Of a stretch of 64,000 nucleotides of DNA, positions 45,512-54,973 are shown in pieces. How positions within the stretch are numbered: the stretch's first letter is position 1; each line of letters begins with the position of its first letter. Made by a program: the position numbers and the translations under genes. The notes beneath the pieces were generated by a model, which saw only the letters and a list, made by a program, of their open reading frames with translations, had not been told where the DNA came from and made no database searches. Origin of the DNA: an uncultured Flavobacteriaceae bacterium (GTDB lineage: Bacteria > Bacteroidota > Bacteroidia > Flavobacteriales > Flavobacteriaceae); the NCBI GenBank assembly GCA_938017825.1, contig CALIJE010000040.1, positions 1 through 64,000 on the forward strand, in the 5' to 3' direction.

Positions 45512-46018
45512 ATGAAAAAACTAATGTTGTTGGTTGTACTGTGTGTTATGGCTTCTTGCCAACAGGAAAAAATGGGATATGTTGATAGCGTGAGAATCAT
45601 GGAGGATTACGAAGAACAAAAAGAAAGTGCGGCTAAGTTTAAAATCAAGGTCGATGCCTTGACGAAAAAACGCGATAGTATTTCGCAGGCCTTTCAATTA
45701 GAGATGCAGGCCTTTCAAACAAGGGCGCAAAAAATGAATCAAGCCAAAGCACAAGAAGAATACGGGTTGATGCAGCAAAGAGGCCAGTTTATGGGACAGC
45801 AATTGCAGCAAGAAGAGCAAGCGCTTACCACGCTACAACAAACCGAACGCGATAGTATCATTAGTACTATTAAGAAAGAAATTAAGGCCTATGGTAAAGC
45901 ACAGGGCTACTCATATATTCTTGGAGGAGGAGATACTGGCGCTGTTTTGTACGGTACGGATGCCAATGATCTAACAGACCAAATTCTCAAGATTTTGAAC
46001 GATAAGTTCAAAAAGTAA
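45512..46018 (+). CDS. OmpH/Skp family lipoprotein
   Basis: Start at the ATG at 45512 (MKKLMLLVVLCVMASC), which gives a lipobox with Cys as the mature N-terminus; the track begins two codons upstream. The 168 residues have the Skp layout: a short beta strand (MGYVDSVRIMEDY), a long coiled coil (about 35-125, rich in Gln/Lys/Glu) and a closing segment SYILGGGDTGAVLYGTDANDLTDQILKILND. Skp-like proteins chaperone outer-membrane proteins in the periplasm. Being a lipoprotein is unusual for classic Skp. Confidence 0.85.
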   Translation: MKKLMLLVVLCVMASCQQEKMGYVDSVRIMEDYEEQKESAAKFKIKVDALTKKRDSISQAFQLEMQAFQTRAQKMNQAKAQEEYGLMQQRGQFMGQQLQQEEQALTTLQQTERDSIISTIKKEIKAYGKAQGYSYILGGGDTGAVLYGTDANDLTDQILKILNDKFKK

Positions 46019-46041
46019 AGAGTACACATAAAGATGTGATG

Positions 46042-46066
46042 GCCTAGCTGAAATGCTGGGCTTTTT
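46042..46066 (+). terminator. Terminator after ompH-like gene
   Basis: GCCTAGC pairs with GCTGGGC (one G-T pair) around TGAAAT and is followed by TTTTTC, 24 bp past the stop codon. Confidence 0.75.
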
Positions 46067-46069
46067 CTT

Positions 46070-46471
46070 TTAAGGCTGTAGCAAGAAAACCAAAAAAATT
46101 GCTGGTACAAAGTACACTGCTATTGTCATCGCACCTGCATAGTCTTTAGCCATGCGCTGCCCGAACAATAGCATTAATAGCGAAATACAACATAGAATTG
46201 CACCGTAGAAGGCCAGGGTAGACGAGCCACCGCCGACTATCTGAAAAAAGCCAACCGCACACAACAGGCCTGCCGCTAGCTCAACCAACAAAACCACTGC
46301 TAACAAAAAAGGAACTGTACCCTTTAATGGGCTTTTCTCAAAATGGCTTTTTAGCCAAGACAAATTTCCACCCCAATCGAATACTTTGTCGAGGCCGCTT
46401 TGTAAAAATGTGATGACCATAAAAAGCAAAAGGAGTAATTGGGTCGCGTTATTAAGTACAGTGTCGTTCAT
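46070..46471 (-). CDS. DoxX-like membrane protein
   Basis: The ATG at 46471 is preferred over the TTG one codon upstream. The 133 residues form four hydrophobic helices, with GLDKVFDWGGNLSWLKSHFEKSPLKG between the first two, as in DoxX-like proteins. The function is unknown; relatives are linked to quinone or sulfur redox. It lies 26 bp upstream of holB on the plus-strand map and downstream of it in transcription, so the two may share a transcript. Confidence 0.65.
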   Translation of the reverse strand: MNDTVLNNATQLLLLLFMVITFLQSGLDKVFDWGGNLSWLKSHFEKSPLKGTVPFLLAVVLLVELAAGLLCAVGFFQIVGGGSSTLAFYGAILCCISLLMLLFGQRMAKDYAGAMTIAVYFVPAIFLVFLLQP

Positions 46472-46499
46472 CAAGGTCTATTTTGTCGTTCAGATTTAT

Positions 46500-47651
46500 T
46501 TAGGCCGCCTTTTTATGTAATAAACGGGTCAATTTTATTGAAAGATCGGTAAAAATGAGCTTAGAATTGCCATTTCGCTCCACATGATAGATGGCGTCTT
46601 CCAATTCTTGGGTAATATCAACGATATTGTTTTCATGGATAAAAGGAGCGAATTTCTCCAATTGAAATCCGTCAACATGAAGCTGCATATAAACCAAATC
46701 TTTTGCATTGAAATTGATAAGCATTGCCTGTCGAATAATCGCAATGCAATAATGTAGAAAGTTCTTTTGAGTTTCCCGCCCGGTAGCGGCCAACTCATTT
46801 CCCCACATAATCAATTCGTGAATTGCCCCCTTATTGCCTTTTGCTTTGAACGCACTTCTTACCCATTGTACAAACCACTTTTCGAAAACCAGATCCTCCG
46901 AATCCTTGTTCATCAAATCAAGCGCCTTATTAAAGTTGCCATTTGCTTCATGTGCCAATTTTTTGGCTTCGGATTTTGGTAGTCCTTTTTCCTCTAAAGC
47001 TGTACTTATTGCTTCTTCCGATAAAGGTGGAAAATGAAGAATCTGGCATCTAGACCGAATAGTCTGTAATAGCTGTTCCTCGTCTTCTGAAACCAGGATG
47101 AAAACGGTTTTCTCCGGAGGCTCTTCAATCAGCTTCAGAAGCTTATTGGCGGCACTTCCGTTCATTTTTTCAGCCATCCAAATCAACATAACCTTATATC
47201 CTCCTTCATAAGATTTAAGCGAAAGTTTCTTTACAATATCTTGAGCTTCATCAACACCAATTTGCCCCTGTTTTTTCTCAATACCGACTAGTCGGTACCA
47301 ATCGAACAAATTGCCATATGGTTGCTCTAAAAGAAAGCTTCGCCACTCGTGCAAATAATGATTGCTTACCGCATGGCTTTTCACTTTTTCACTGTTCGAA
47401 ACCGGAAAAGCAAAGTGCATATCGGGGTGCGAAATCGATCCGAATTTGAGATTACAAGAGTCATTTTTACCAGCATTTTCACCGCCGGCATTTCCACAAA
47501 TTATATATTGGGCATACGCTAATGCCATAGGTAAAGTACCTGAACCTTCCGGACCAACGAATAGTTGTGCATGCGAAATGCGACCAGAATCCGCACTTGT
47601 CATCAAGTGGTTTTTAATATGCGAAAGCCCTAAAATATCTTTGAACAACAT
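46500..47651 (-). CDS. holB: DNA polymerase III subunit delta'
   Basis: Part of the clamp loader that puts the beta clamp on DNA. The 383 residues begin MLFKDILGLSHIKNHLMTSADSGRISHAQLFVGPEGSGTLPMALAYAQYI, the AAA+ fold with a degenerate P-loop as expected for delta'. QIGVDEAQDIVKKLSLKSYEGGYKVMLIWMAEKMN, AANKLLKLIEEPPEKTVFILVSE and LLQTIRSRCQILHFPPL (sensor/SRC motif) follow. It is divergent from pgk. Confidence 0.93.
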   Translation of the reverse strand: MLFKDILGLSHIKNHLMTSADSGRISHAQLFVGPEGSGTLPMALAYAQYIICGNAGGENAGKNDSCNLKFGSISHPDMHFAFPVSNSEKVKSHAVSNHYLHEWRSFLLEQPYGNLFDWYRLVGIEKKQGQIGVDEAQDIVKKLSLKSYEGGYKVMLIWMAEKMNGSAANKLLKLIEEPPEKTVFILVSEDEEQLLQTIRSRCQILHFPPLSEEAISTALEEKGLPKSEAKKLAHEANGNFNKALDLMNKDSEDLVFEKWFVQWVRSAFKAKGNKGAIHELIMWGNELAATGRETQKNFLHYCIAIIRQAMLINFNAKDLVYMQLHVDGFQLEKFAPFIHENNIVDITQELEDAIYHVERNGNSKLIFTDLSIKLTRLLHKKAA

Positions 47652-47783
47652 CCTTCAAATATAGGGAAAATACAAGGCCATGTGATACCCTATTTGAGGT
47701 CTTGTCGGCCAAAATTGCAAATTCAATAAAATACCAATCGGTAAATTGGATAATCAGGATTTATATGCCTTTTTGAGGCATGT

Positions 47784-47817
47784 TTGATTCTCCAAAACAT
47801 AGATATGTGTACATTTG
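47784..47817 (+). promoter_or_regulatory. Candidate promoter of pgk
   Basis: TTG at 47784-47786, a 23-bp spacer and TACATTTG at 47810-47817 fit the Bacteroidota promoter pattern (TTG, 17-23 bp, TAnnTTTG). The box lies 23 bp before the pgk start codon. Confidence 0.65.
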
Positions 47818-47840
47818 CCTCGCTTTAACACTCATTTTTT

Positions 47841-49031
47841 ATGAAAACCATCAACGATTTCAATTTTGACAACAAGAAAGCCCTGATCAGGGTAGATTTT
47901 AATGTTCCATTGGATAATGATCTCATGGTGACCGACACCAATCGCATTGAAGCGGCTAAGCCAACTATCTTAAAAGTATTGGAAGATGGCGGAAGCGCAG
48001 TATTGATGTCGCACTTAGGAAGACCAAAAGGGCAAAAAAATGCCGATCTATCCTTGAAACATATCTGTTCAAAGGTTTCGGAGATTATTGGGGTCGAGGT
48101 GAAATTTGTGAATGACTGTGTAGGATCTGAAGCTGAAACAGCAGTTGCAGCTATGCACCCCGGAGAAGTTTTGTTGCTCGAGAACCTGCGCTTTCATAAG
48201 GAAGAGACCAATGGGGACAGAGATTTTGCCAAACAACTTGCGGTTTTGGGAGATATATATGTCAATGATGCTTTTGGCACTGCGCATAGAGCGCATGCCT
48301 CTACAACCATCGTTGCAGAATTTTTTCCAGATAAAAGATGTTTTGGATCCTTGCTGTCGAAGGAAATCGACGCAATAGAAAAAGTGATGCGCACGGGTGA
48401 AAAACCAGTGTTGGCTATTCTGGGTGGCGCAAAAGTATCCTCGAAAATCACCATCATTGAAAACATATTGGATAAAGTTGACCACTTGATTATTGGGGGT
48501 GGAATGACGTATACGTTCGTTAAGGCCAAAGGCGGAAACATAGGGGACTCAATTTGTGAAGATGACAAGATGCCGTTGGCTTTGGAAATTCTGAAGCAGG
48601 CGACGGAACGGAACGTACAAGTGCACTTACCAGTTGATGTTTTGGCGGCGAACGATTTTTCAAACGAGGCGGACACCCAGGTCGTTGATGTAGACAAGAT
48701 ACCTGATGGATGGCAAGGTCTCGACGCCGGACCAAGAACTATAGAGAACTTTAGAAATGTAATCACCCAAAGCAAGACCATTTTATGGAATGGTCCGATT
48801 GGTGTTTTCGAGATGGATAGCTTTAATAAAGGCACCATTGCTATCGGCGATGCCATAGACGAAGCTACGCAAGATGGAGCCTTTTCGTTGGTTGGCGGGG
48901 GTGATTCAGTAGCTGCTGTCAAACAGTTCGGTTTTCAGAATAAAGTGAGTTATGTTTCCACAGGAGGCGGGGCGATGCTTGAAAGTCTAGAGGGGAAAAC
49001 CTTGCCAGGGATAGCTGCAATAATGGCGTAA
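47841..49031 (+). CDS. pgk: Phosphoglycerate kinase
   Basis: A glycolytic enzyme that transfers phosphate from 1,3-bisphosphoglycerate to ADP. The 396 residues carry [70 protein letters not shown] and [15 protein letters not shown], the complete substrate and nucleotide-binding set. A large antisense ORF in the track (48194-48922) is its shadow. Confidence 0.98.
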   Translation: MKTINDFNFDNKKALIRVDFNVPLDNDLMVTDTNRIEAAKPTILKVLEDGGSAVLMSHLGRPKGQKNADLSLKHICSKVSEIIGVEVKFVNDCVGSEAETAVAAMHPGEVLLLENLRFHKEETNGDRDFAKQLAVLGDIYVNDAFGTAHRAHASTTIVAEFFPDKRCFGSLLSKEIDAIEKVMRTGEKPVLAILGGAKVSSKITIIENILDKVDHLIIGGGMTYTFVKAKGGNIGDSICEDDKMPLALEILKQATERNVQVHLPVDVLAANDFSNEADTQVVDVDKIPDGWQGLDAGPRTIENFRNVITQSKTILWNGPIGVFEMDSFNKGTIAIGDAIDEATQDGAFSLVGGGDSVAAVKQFGFQNKVSYVSTGGGAMLESLEGKTLPGIAAIMA

Positions 49032-49147
49032 TTAGGTCGTTATCGGTTGTATAGGCCAAGGGGAATTTTAGTGGCCATAAATTGTAATAAAATTTCATTC
49101 TCTCGAAAAAATACCCGATTTTCGTTCACCTTCCCTGAAAACTTTTC

Positions 49148-50785
49148 ATGATTATGATGACAAAAAAGATGAAGCTGCTCTCTTTTGCACTCCTCTTAGC
49201 AGGTGTTTTTGTGGTTCGTGCCCAGCAACATGATTCTGTTCCCAAGAATCAAAATGAGCTAAGGATTATTGAGGCTAAAGATATTCCTTTAGATACGACC
49301 AAAACAAACACCCTAGTTCCATTGAACGACGCACCACTAACGTTTACCCAAGACAGGGATAAGAACACATACGGTCTTGAGGACCACCCTGAGGCTGCAA
49401 AATACGACAGTATTTGGATGAGACAGTTGTATGAGGCTGCTGCACTTTTTGACGACATGTACGATGAGGTGGCCAACAACACCGGCGCAACCAATGACAA
49501 TACAGATCATTATGTCTTTGACCTTCCTACCGATACGCTTAAAGCGCGCCTGTCTAGATTAAATCAGAAGACCCCGTTCAATGTGGCGTACAATCCATCA
49601 CTGGAGAGTGTAATCAGATCCTTTTTAAAACGCAAAAGCGGATTGATGGAGCGTATGATCACTGTAAGCCAATTCTATTTTCCTTTGTTTGAACAACAGC
49701 TAGACAATTATGATATCCCAATCGAGATGAAATACTTAGCTATCGTCGAATCTGCCCTAAACCCACGGGCAAGATCCCGAGTCGGCGCAACTGGCTTATG
49801 GCAATTTATGTATGGCACCGGTCGTGAAATGAAATTGGATATCAATAGTTATGTTGACGAGCGTAGCGACCCCATAAAATCAACGGAGGCCGCCTGCAGG
49901 TATTTGACTAGACTTTATGGGATTTATGAAGATTGGGATTTGGCCCTTGCGGCGTACAATTCGGGCCCCGGCAATGTGAACAAGGCCATTAGAAGATCGG
50001 GAGGCTATAAAAATTATTGGAATATACGCAGAAATTTGCCACGCGAGACTGCGGGGTATGTACCTGCATTTTTGGCTACCATGTATCTTTTTGAATATGC
50101 AGAGGAACACGGCCTCAAGCATATAAAGGCCGAACGTCCTTACTTTATTACCGACACCGTTCACGTAAAGAGTATGATTACGTTCGATCAAATCGCCAAG
50201 TTGACCGATATCAGTGTCAAGGAGCTAGAGGTCTTGAATCCCTCATATAAACTGAATGTGATTCCGTTTATAGCAGGAAAGAACTATGCCCTTAGATTAC
50301 CGAAAAACGTTATGGGGAAATTCGTGGCGAACGAAGAACAGATCTATGCATATGTAAAGAAAGAATTTGAGAGTAAGGAAAGCCCCTTGCCCAAGTTGGT
50401 CTCCCAAGCATCCCAAGAACGTATTCGTTATAAGGTTCGTAGCGGTGATTTTCTGGGAAAAATTGCAGAACGATATGGTGTACGGGTCAGTCAGATTAAA
50501 CAATGGAACGGACTTCGAAGCAACAATTTGCGAATTGGCCAACGCCTAACGATTTATCCGAGAAAGCGTGGGGCGATTCGAAAAAGCACCACCACTGCAT
50601 CCGTCAGTAAACAGACGATTCCTGCAGGCGTAAAGGTTCACACGGTACGCCGGGGTGATTCGCTTTGGACTATCTCTAGGAAATATCCTGGTGTTTCCGT
50701 CGACAATTTGAAAAAATGGAACGGTATTAGTGGTAAGAACTTAAAGCCGGGCACCAAACTTAAATTGTGTGAATGCCCATCTTAA
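49148..50785 (+). CDS. Membrane-bound lytic transglycosylase (MltD-like) with two LysM domains
   Basis: The 545 residues start with a signal peptide (MKLLSFALLLAGVFVVRAQQ). A lytic transglycosylase domain at about 170-310 has MKYLAIVESALNPRARSRVGATGLWQFMYGTGREM with the catalytic Glu, and AALAYNSGPGN-type AAYNSGPGNVNKAI. Two LysM repeats follow (IRYKVRSGDFLGKIAERYGVRVSQIKQWNGL; VHTVRRGDSLWTISRKYPGVSVDNLKKWNG). It cleaves peptidoglycan glycan strands. The stop lies 13 bp before the DUF4837 start, so the two are one unit. Confidence 0.93.
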   Translation: MIMMTKKMKLLSFALLLAGVFVVRAQQHDSVPKNQNELRIIEAKDIPLDTTKTNTLVPLNDAPLTFTQDRDKNTYGLEDHPEAAKYDSIWMRQLYEAAALFDDMYDEVANNTGATNDNTDHYVFDLPTDTLKARLSRLNQKTPFNVAYNPSLESVIRSFLKRKSGLMERMITVSQFYFPLFEQQLDNYDIPIEMKYLAIVESALNPRARSRVGATGLWQFMYGTGREMKLDINSYVDERSDPIKSTEAACRYLTRLYGIYEDWDLALAAYNSGPGNVNKAIRRSGGYKNYWNIRRNLPRETAGYVPAFLATMYLFEYAEEHGLKHIKAERPYFITDTVHVKSMITFDQIAKLTDISVKELEVLNPSYKLNVIPFIAGKNYALRLPKNVMGKFVANEEQIYAYVKKEFESKESPLPKLVSQASQERIRYKVRSGDFLGKIAERYGVRVSQIKQWNGLRSNNLRIGQRLTIYPRKRGAIRKSTTTASVSKQTIPAGVKVHTVRRGDSLWTISRKYPGVSVDNLKKWNGISGKNLKPGTKLKLCECPS

Positions 50786-50798
50786 AAAGCCGAAGGAA

Positions 50799-51794
50799 AT
50801 GAAAATTTTTAGAACCTTAGTCGTCATAAGCTTGTTGCTTGTCTTTTCTTGCAAGGATTTAGGCAATAATAAGCGCTATCTCCCTAAAAGTATAGGACCT
50901 ATTAATTCATTGGTCGTGGTGATGGATGATCAATTGTGGAAAGGGGAAGTAGGGGATAAGGTACGAGAGCATTTTGCCTCTTCGGTAATAGGTCTTACTT
51001 GGGATGAACCCATTTTCAGTATCAACCATTTTCCACCCAAGGCCTTTAGTGGAACAACCCGAAAGTCTCGTTCCATTCTGTATGTTCAGAAAGATAGTTT
51101 GGATTTAGGCCATATTAAGACAGATATGTATGCCTCCCCTCAGAAGGTGGGGGTGGTAAAAGGCCGCACTAATGATGAACTCATGGCGAATATAGATGCA
51201 CAGGCCGAAGCGATGATCGCTGCTTTTCGTAATCTTGAAATTGAAGAGTCCCAAAAGCGTTTTCTTAAATCCTTGAACCAAGAGGGGGTGCTCGAAGAAA
51301 AATATGATATTTCCCTAGACATACCTTCTATCTATAGTGTGGGTAGGCAGGAAGATAATTTCGTATGGTTTTTTCGAAATGTTCGTGAAGGTCATTTGAA
51401 CATCATTGCCTACACGATGCCAGAAGACAGTTTTCGGGCCGATTCTACCTTAGTAAAAGACATTGTTCGAATGCGCGATTCAATTGGCGAAACCTATATT
51501 CCAGGAACTGACGTTCCCGGAAAAATTACCCATATGCGAACCGAACCAGCTTTTGCGCCCCATGTATTTCCAATCGAAATAGCCGGTAAGAAGGCGGCCG
51601 AGGTTAAAGGGTGGTGGGACATCAAAAATTATGCGATGGCAGGCCCGTTTATCACCTATATTATAAGTGACCCTGAGAATAAACGCAAAATGGTCGTAGA
51701 AGGCTTTACGTTTGCTCCAGCGACGGCCAAAAGAGACTATATGTTTGAATTGGAGGCTATCTTAAAAACCATAAGGTTCGATTCTGAAAAATAG
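50799..51794 (+). CDS. DUF4837 family lipoprotein
   Basis: Start at the ATG at 50799 (MKIFRTLVVISLLLVFSC), giving a lipobox; the track start overlaps the transglycosylase gene. The 331 residues match the Bacteroidota DUF4837 family: LPKSIGPINSLVVVMDDQLWKGEVGDKVREHF near the N-terminus and GPFITYIISDPENKRKMVVEGFTFAPATAKRDYMFELEAIL at the C-terminus. Its job is unknown. Co-transcription with the transglycosylase suggests a cell-wall link. Confidence 0.85.
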   Translation: MKIFRTLVVISLLLVFSCKDLGNNKRYLPKSIGPINSLVVVMDDQLWKGEVGDKVREHFASSVIGLTWDEPIFSINHFPPKAFSGTTRKSRSILYVQKDSLDLGHIKTDMYASPQKVGVVKGRTNDELMANIDAQAEAMIAAFRNLEIEESQKRFLKSLNQEGVLEEKYDISLDIPSIYSVGRQEDNFVWFFRNVREGHLNIIAYTMPEDSFRADSTLVKDIVRMRDSIGETYIPGTDVPGKITHMRTEPAFAPHVFPIEIAGKKAAEVKGWWDIKNYAMAGPFITYIISDPENKRKMVVEGFTFAPATAKRDYMFELEAILKTIRFDSEK

Positions 51795-51938
51795 GATGTT
51801 TATCAGACAAAGCCGAATACATACGAAAAATTCGACTCAACGATTCTCAATTGGTTGATCGCTCTTCTAGGACAACTCCTTCCGCGTTTATTTTCCATTA
51901 ATTCGATTGGGGGATCCTTCGTTAAAACGTGTAAACAT

Positions 51939-51970
51939 AAAAGGCGACCACTTTGTAGTGGTCGCCTTTT
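51939..51970. terminator. Strong bidirectional terminator
   Basis: A perfect 14-bp stem (AAAAGGCGACCACT / AGTGGTCGCCTTTT) with a TTGT loop lies between DUF4837 (plus) and the small DUF6747-like gene (minus). Confidence 0.9.
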
Positions 51971-51994
51971 AATGCTTTAGTTGGTTATCTGGTC

Positions 51995-52165
51995 TTAAAC
52001 GAATACGAAGCCGGTAAATAATCTGTAAAAAAAGGCGTAGACAACAACACCCAAAATTGCGAAGCAAAACCATGAAAACACCTTAAAGTAAGATGCAATG
52101 AACATGTGGCCTAGATTTCTAAACGCTTCTGAATAGATTTGTTTGATAAGTAGTACGTTTTTCAT
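51995..52165 (-). CDS. Small membrane protein, DUF6747-like, below the ORF-track cutoff
   Basis: A 56-residue ORF: MKNVLLIKQIYSEAFRNLGH, then FIASYFKVFSWFCFAILGVVVYAFFYRLFTGFVFV. An N-terminal amphipathic helix is followed by one or two membrane segments. It resembles short flavobacterial proteins classed as DUF6747, which I recall only by pattern. It has its own strong terminator downstream and, 85 bp upstream, a pair of TGTTGTG boxes like those of sprB and sprC. The clean codon pattern, terminator and regulatory site make it a real gene. Function unknown. Confidence 0.8.
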   Translation of the reverse strand: MKNVLLIKQIYSEAFRNLGHMFIASYFKVFSWFCFAILGVVVYAFFYRLFTGFVFV

Positions 52166-52243
52166 AACGGGTTGGATTTGGGGTTACACAAGAGTTTAAT
52201 TATATATATAACTGATAATCTGATATTTAGGTATTTTGTCGAT

Positions 52244-52280
52244 GAATTTTGTTGTGAAAGGTGCTTTTCAGGTTGTGAAA
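52244..52280 (-). promoter_or_regulatory. Paired 21-bp-phased boxes upstream of the DUF6747-like gene
   Basis: Plus-strand GAATTT is followed directly by TGTTGTG (52250-52256) and, exactly 21 bp on, by GGTTGTG (52271-52277); both are followed by AAA. It resembles the sprB and sprC elements, but the GAATTT-to-box spacing is 2 bp shorter and the ATATTTGTT box is not seen. Confidence 0.65.
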
Positions 52281-52356
52281 GTGGCTTTTGACCAATGCGA
52301 AAGAATAGATGCTATTGACATACCGAATAGTATATTTTAAACATCGAACATAAGAA

Positions 52357-52380
52357 AGCCATCCTTGTCAAAGGATGGCT
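52357..52380 (-). terminator. Terminator of the OmpA-family gene
   Basis: A 10-bp perfect stem (AGCCATCCTT / AAGGATGGCT) with a 4-base loop lies 32 bp past the OmpA stop; on the minus strand it is followed by TTCTTA. Confidence 0.8.
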
Positions 52381-52411
52381 ATATATGGATTGTAATTTGC
52401 AATGAACCGAA

Positions 52412-54973
52412 CTACATGTCAACGATAATGAACTCGGAGCGTCTGTTTCTAAAGTGCTCCTCTTCGCTACAACGCACTCGGCCGTTACATTCGTTCAACA
52501 ACATTTCCTCACCGTATCCTGTGGCGCTCTGAATTCTACTAGCGTCGATTCCTTGCGATATGATATAATCTCTTGTAGATTTTGCACGTTTGTCAGACAA
52601 GTATTTGTTGTATTGGGCAGATCCACGAGAATCTGTATGGGATTCTACCTTTATTACCATATTCGGATACTCTATCATAAGTTCCACAAGTTTATCGAGC
52701 TCTGCTGCGGCATCATTACGAATATAGGATTTATCAAAGTCAAAGTAAATCATCTCCAGATCAATCTTCTTAACACCGTCGGCTTCCTCCGCAATCATTT
52801 CTTCAAAACGCTTCATCTCTAGATCCTGATTTATCAACTCATTGTCTTTGGATGCTACGTCAACCATGGTTTCTAAGTAACCATCACGATTCGACCGAAG
52901 AGTATATTTAGTATTGCTTTCAAGGTCCTCAAATAAGAAACTACCGTCCTCCCCTACTGTTACTTCTTGGATAAGATTGCCATCTTCGTCTAATAACTGT
53001 ACATTCGCTTCTGGCAAAAGACTGTCAGTGACTACTTCCTTTACGATTCCTGCAATGGCGTTCAGATTTTCAGGCGTTCTTTCAAAGGAATAGATATCAT
53101 CGTCGCCTTTCCCTCCTTTTCGATTTGAAGCGAAATAGCCGTTAAGATCTTTATCATCTGCAATATACGAGAAGTCATCTCTATTACTATTTACAGGTTT
53201 CCCCATATTTTTCACCTCACCAAAACCTTCTTCCTCGCTATAAGCCACTTCAAAAACGTCTAAACCACCAAGGCCAACATGACCATCTGAGGCAAAGAAC
53301 AATTTGTTCGAATTTATATACGGAAACATCTCTCTACGTTCCGTGTTGATTTCTGGTCCAAGATTCTTGGGATCGGAAAATTGCCCCCCATCTAGAACAT
53401 CTACTACAAAAATGTCGGTTTTGCCGATACTGCCGGGCATATCGGAAACAAAGTATAGCTTTTTCCCGTCGGGACTTAGAGCCGGGTGTCCCGTAGAATA
53501 ATCATCGCTGTTAAACGGCACTTCTTGGGCTTCGCTCCATTCTCCGTCTACAAGATTCGAAACATAGATCTTCAAATGATTTACACCATTTTTGTCACGT
53601 TTTAATTTCTTCCCGTAGTTATTTCGAGTAAAATACATTTTGGTTTGGTCTGGTGAAAAACTCACCGAGGCCTCATGGTACTTTGTATTCACCTTTTTCG
53701 AAAGTCTTGAAGTTGGTGTTAGGTCGTTGGTCTCCTCATTTATTTTTGCAGAATAAAGATCCAAATAGGGTTGATCGTTCCATTTATACTTTCTTGTTTT
53801 AAGAAAAGAGGAGTCTTTGGCAGACGCATAAATTATTTGAGTGCTGTCTAAGTACATTGGTGAGAAATCAGAATATTCAGTATTTATCGCAAGATTCTTG
53901 ATCTCATAATCAGGATTAGCGGCCAAGATATTGTCGAGTACCATTTCATTTGCGGTTATCGCTGAATCGGCTATTTCTCCTTCACCCCTGCTCATTTTTT
54001 TATTATAAAGACGCATAAGTCTTTTAGCACGGGCATATTTACCGGTCCCTTTTAGTGCATGGGAATACCGAAAGGTATTTTGAACTGAAAGATCTTTGCC
54101 CTGCTTTTCATATAGCTTATGGTACCATTCATACGCTTTTTCCATATTCGTATTAAAGTAATGGGCTTCTGCAGCTTTTTGAACGATTTGATCAGTATTG
54201 TTCTCACCTTTTCTCAACGCTTGTTCATATAGTTCTGCAGCCTCAGCGTACCACATCATGTTGAAATAGCTGTCGGCTTTTTGTACCAACTTGCTTTTGC
54301 TATTAGATGACGCAATTTCCGGACTGTCGATATTTTTAATATCGTTTAACATGTCATAAGTAACTTCATCCACATCGACATCCACATTAGATTCGTCTTG
54401 AATAGATTGTGTATTGTCATTGAATACAGAGATGGGAGTGGTGGATTCCGATTCTTTATTCTGGGCCATTGTATTCGAATCGCTAGTATTTTCTTTTATG
54501 TTTACAGAAGGCGATTCTATCACATCGGTATCTTCCTTTACTATAGTTTCAAGAAGTGGAATTCCATCAATTACTTCCATCAGCCAAACATCGTCTTCGT
54601 AGGCGCCGTCAAAATCAGAACTTATGTCAGCAATGGCATCTTCCCATTCGGCATAATGATTTAGGTAAATATAATTAAGGCCACTGTCGGGATTCGAGAT
54701 AAATCCCGCACCAAAACCTTGGCGATTATATTTCCTTACTGTCTTCTTGAGATTTTTGGTCTTGCTCAATACAGCTGCAACGGCATAGTAACCATTGTGC
54801 ACTTCCCTCATATCGGAGAAGGTTCTGAAGGCGATACCATTTTCTTCAGCCGCATCCGCAAAACTCTCTTGAGGTTCTGAGGTCTCGGACGGAGACATCG
54901 ATTCATTGGTCAGGTCTTGAGCGCTCGCAAAAAACGTGAACAACAAAATGGTATAGGTAATTACTTTTTTCAT
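52412..54973 (-). CDS. OmpA family protein with SPOR-like, TPR, PD40 and carboxypeptidase-regulatory domains
   Basis: Start at the ATG at 54973 (MKKVITYTILLFTFFASAQ), not the TTG at 54985. The 853 residues hold, in order: a SPOR-like domain (about 55-137, HNGYYAVAAVL ... YIYLNHYAEWEDA ... VWLMEVID), an acidic linker and TPR-like helices (about 225-330). PD40/WD40-type strands (about 370-630; SFSPDQTKMYFTRN, GHPALSPDGKKLYFVSD), a carboxypeptidase-regulatory-like domain (about 645-715) and an OmpA peptidoglycan-binding domain (IYFDFDKSYIRNDAAAELDKL ... ESHTDSRGSAQYNKYLSDKRA) follow. The TPR-PD40-CRD-OmpA part is PorE-like. The extra SPOR-like part matches SprD. It probably joins the outer membrane to the wall. 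Confidence 0.9.
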   Translation of the reverse strand: MKKVITYTILLFTFFASAQDLTNESMSPSETSEPQESFADAAEENGIAFRTFSDMREVHNGYYAVAAVLSKTKNLKKTVRKYNRQGFGAGFISNPDSGLNYIYLNHYAEWEDAIADISSDFDGAYEDDVWLMEVIDGIPLLETIVKEDTDVIESPSVNIKENTSDSNTMAQNKESESTTPISVFNDNTQSIQDESNVDVDVDEVTYDMLNDIKNIDSPEIASSNSKSKLVQKADSYFNMMWYAEAAELYEQALRKGENNTDQIVQKAAEAHYFNTNMEKAYEWYHKLYEKQGKDLSVQNTFRYSHALKGTGKYARAKRLMRLYNKKMSRGEGEIADSAITANEMVLDNILAANPDYEIKNLAINTEYSDFSPMYLDSTQIIYASAKDSSFLKTRKYKWNDQPYLDLYSAKINEETNDLTPTSRLSKKVNTKYHEASVSFSPDQTKMYFTRNNYGKKLKRDKNGVNHLKIYVSNLVDGEWSEAQEVPFNSDDYSTGHPALSPDGKKLYFVSDMPGSIGKTDIFVVDVLDGGQFSDPKNLGPEINTERREMFPYINSNKLFFASDGHVGLGGLDVFEVAYSEEEGFGEVKNMGKPVNSNRDDFSYIADDKDLNGYFASNRKGGKGDDDIYSFERTPENLNAIAGIVKEVVTDSLLPEANVQLLDEDGNLIQEVTVGEDGSFLFEDLESNTKYTLRSNRDGYLETMVDVASKDNELINQDLEMKRFEEMIAEEADGVKKIDLEMIYFDFDKSYIRNDAAAELDKLVELMIEYPNMVIKVESHTDSRGSAQYNKYLSDKRAKSTRDYIISQGIDASRIQSATGYGEEMLLNECNGRVRCSEEEHFRNRRSEFIIVDM

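Noticed and set aside
48194-48922. 242-residue antisense ORF over pgk
   Set aside because: It lies wholly within pgk in another frame, has low-complexity Pro/Ser-rich translation and no family match.
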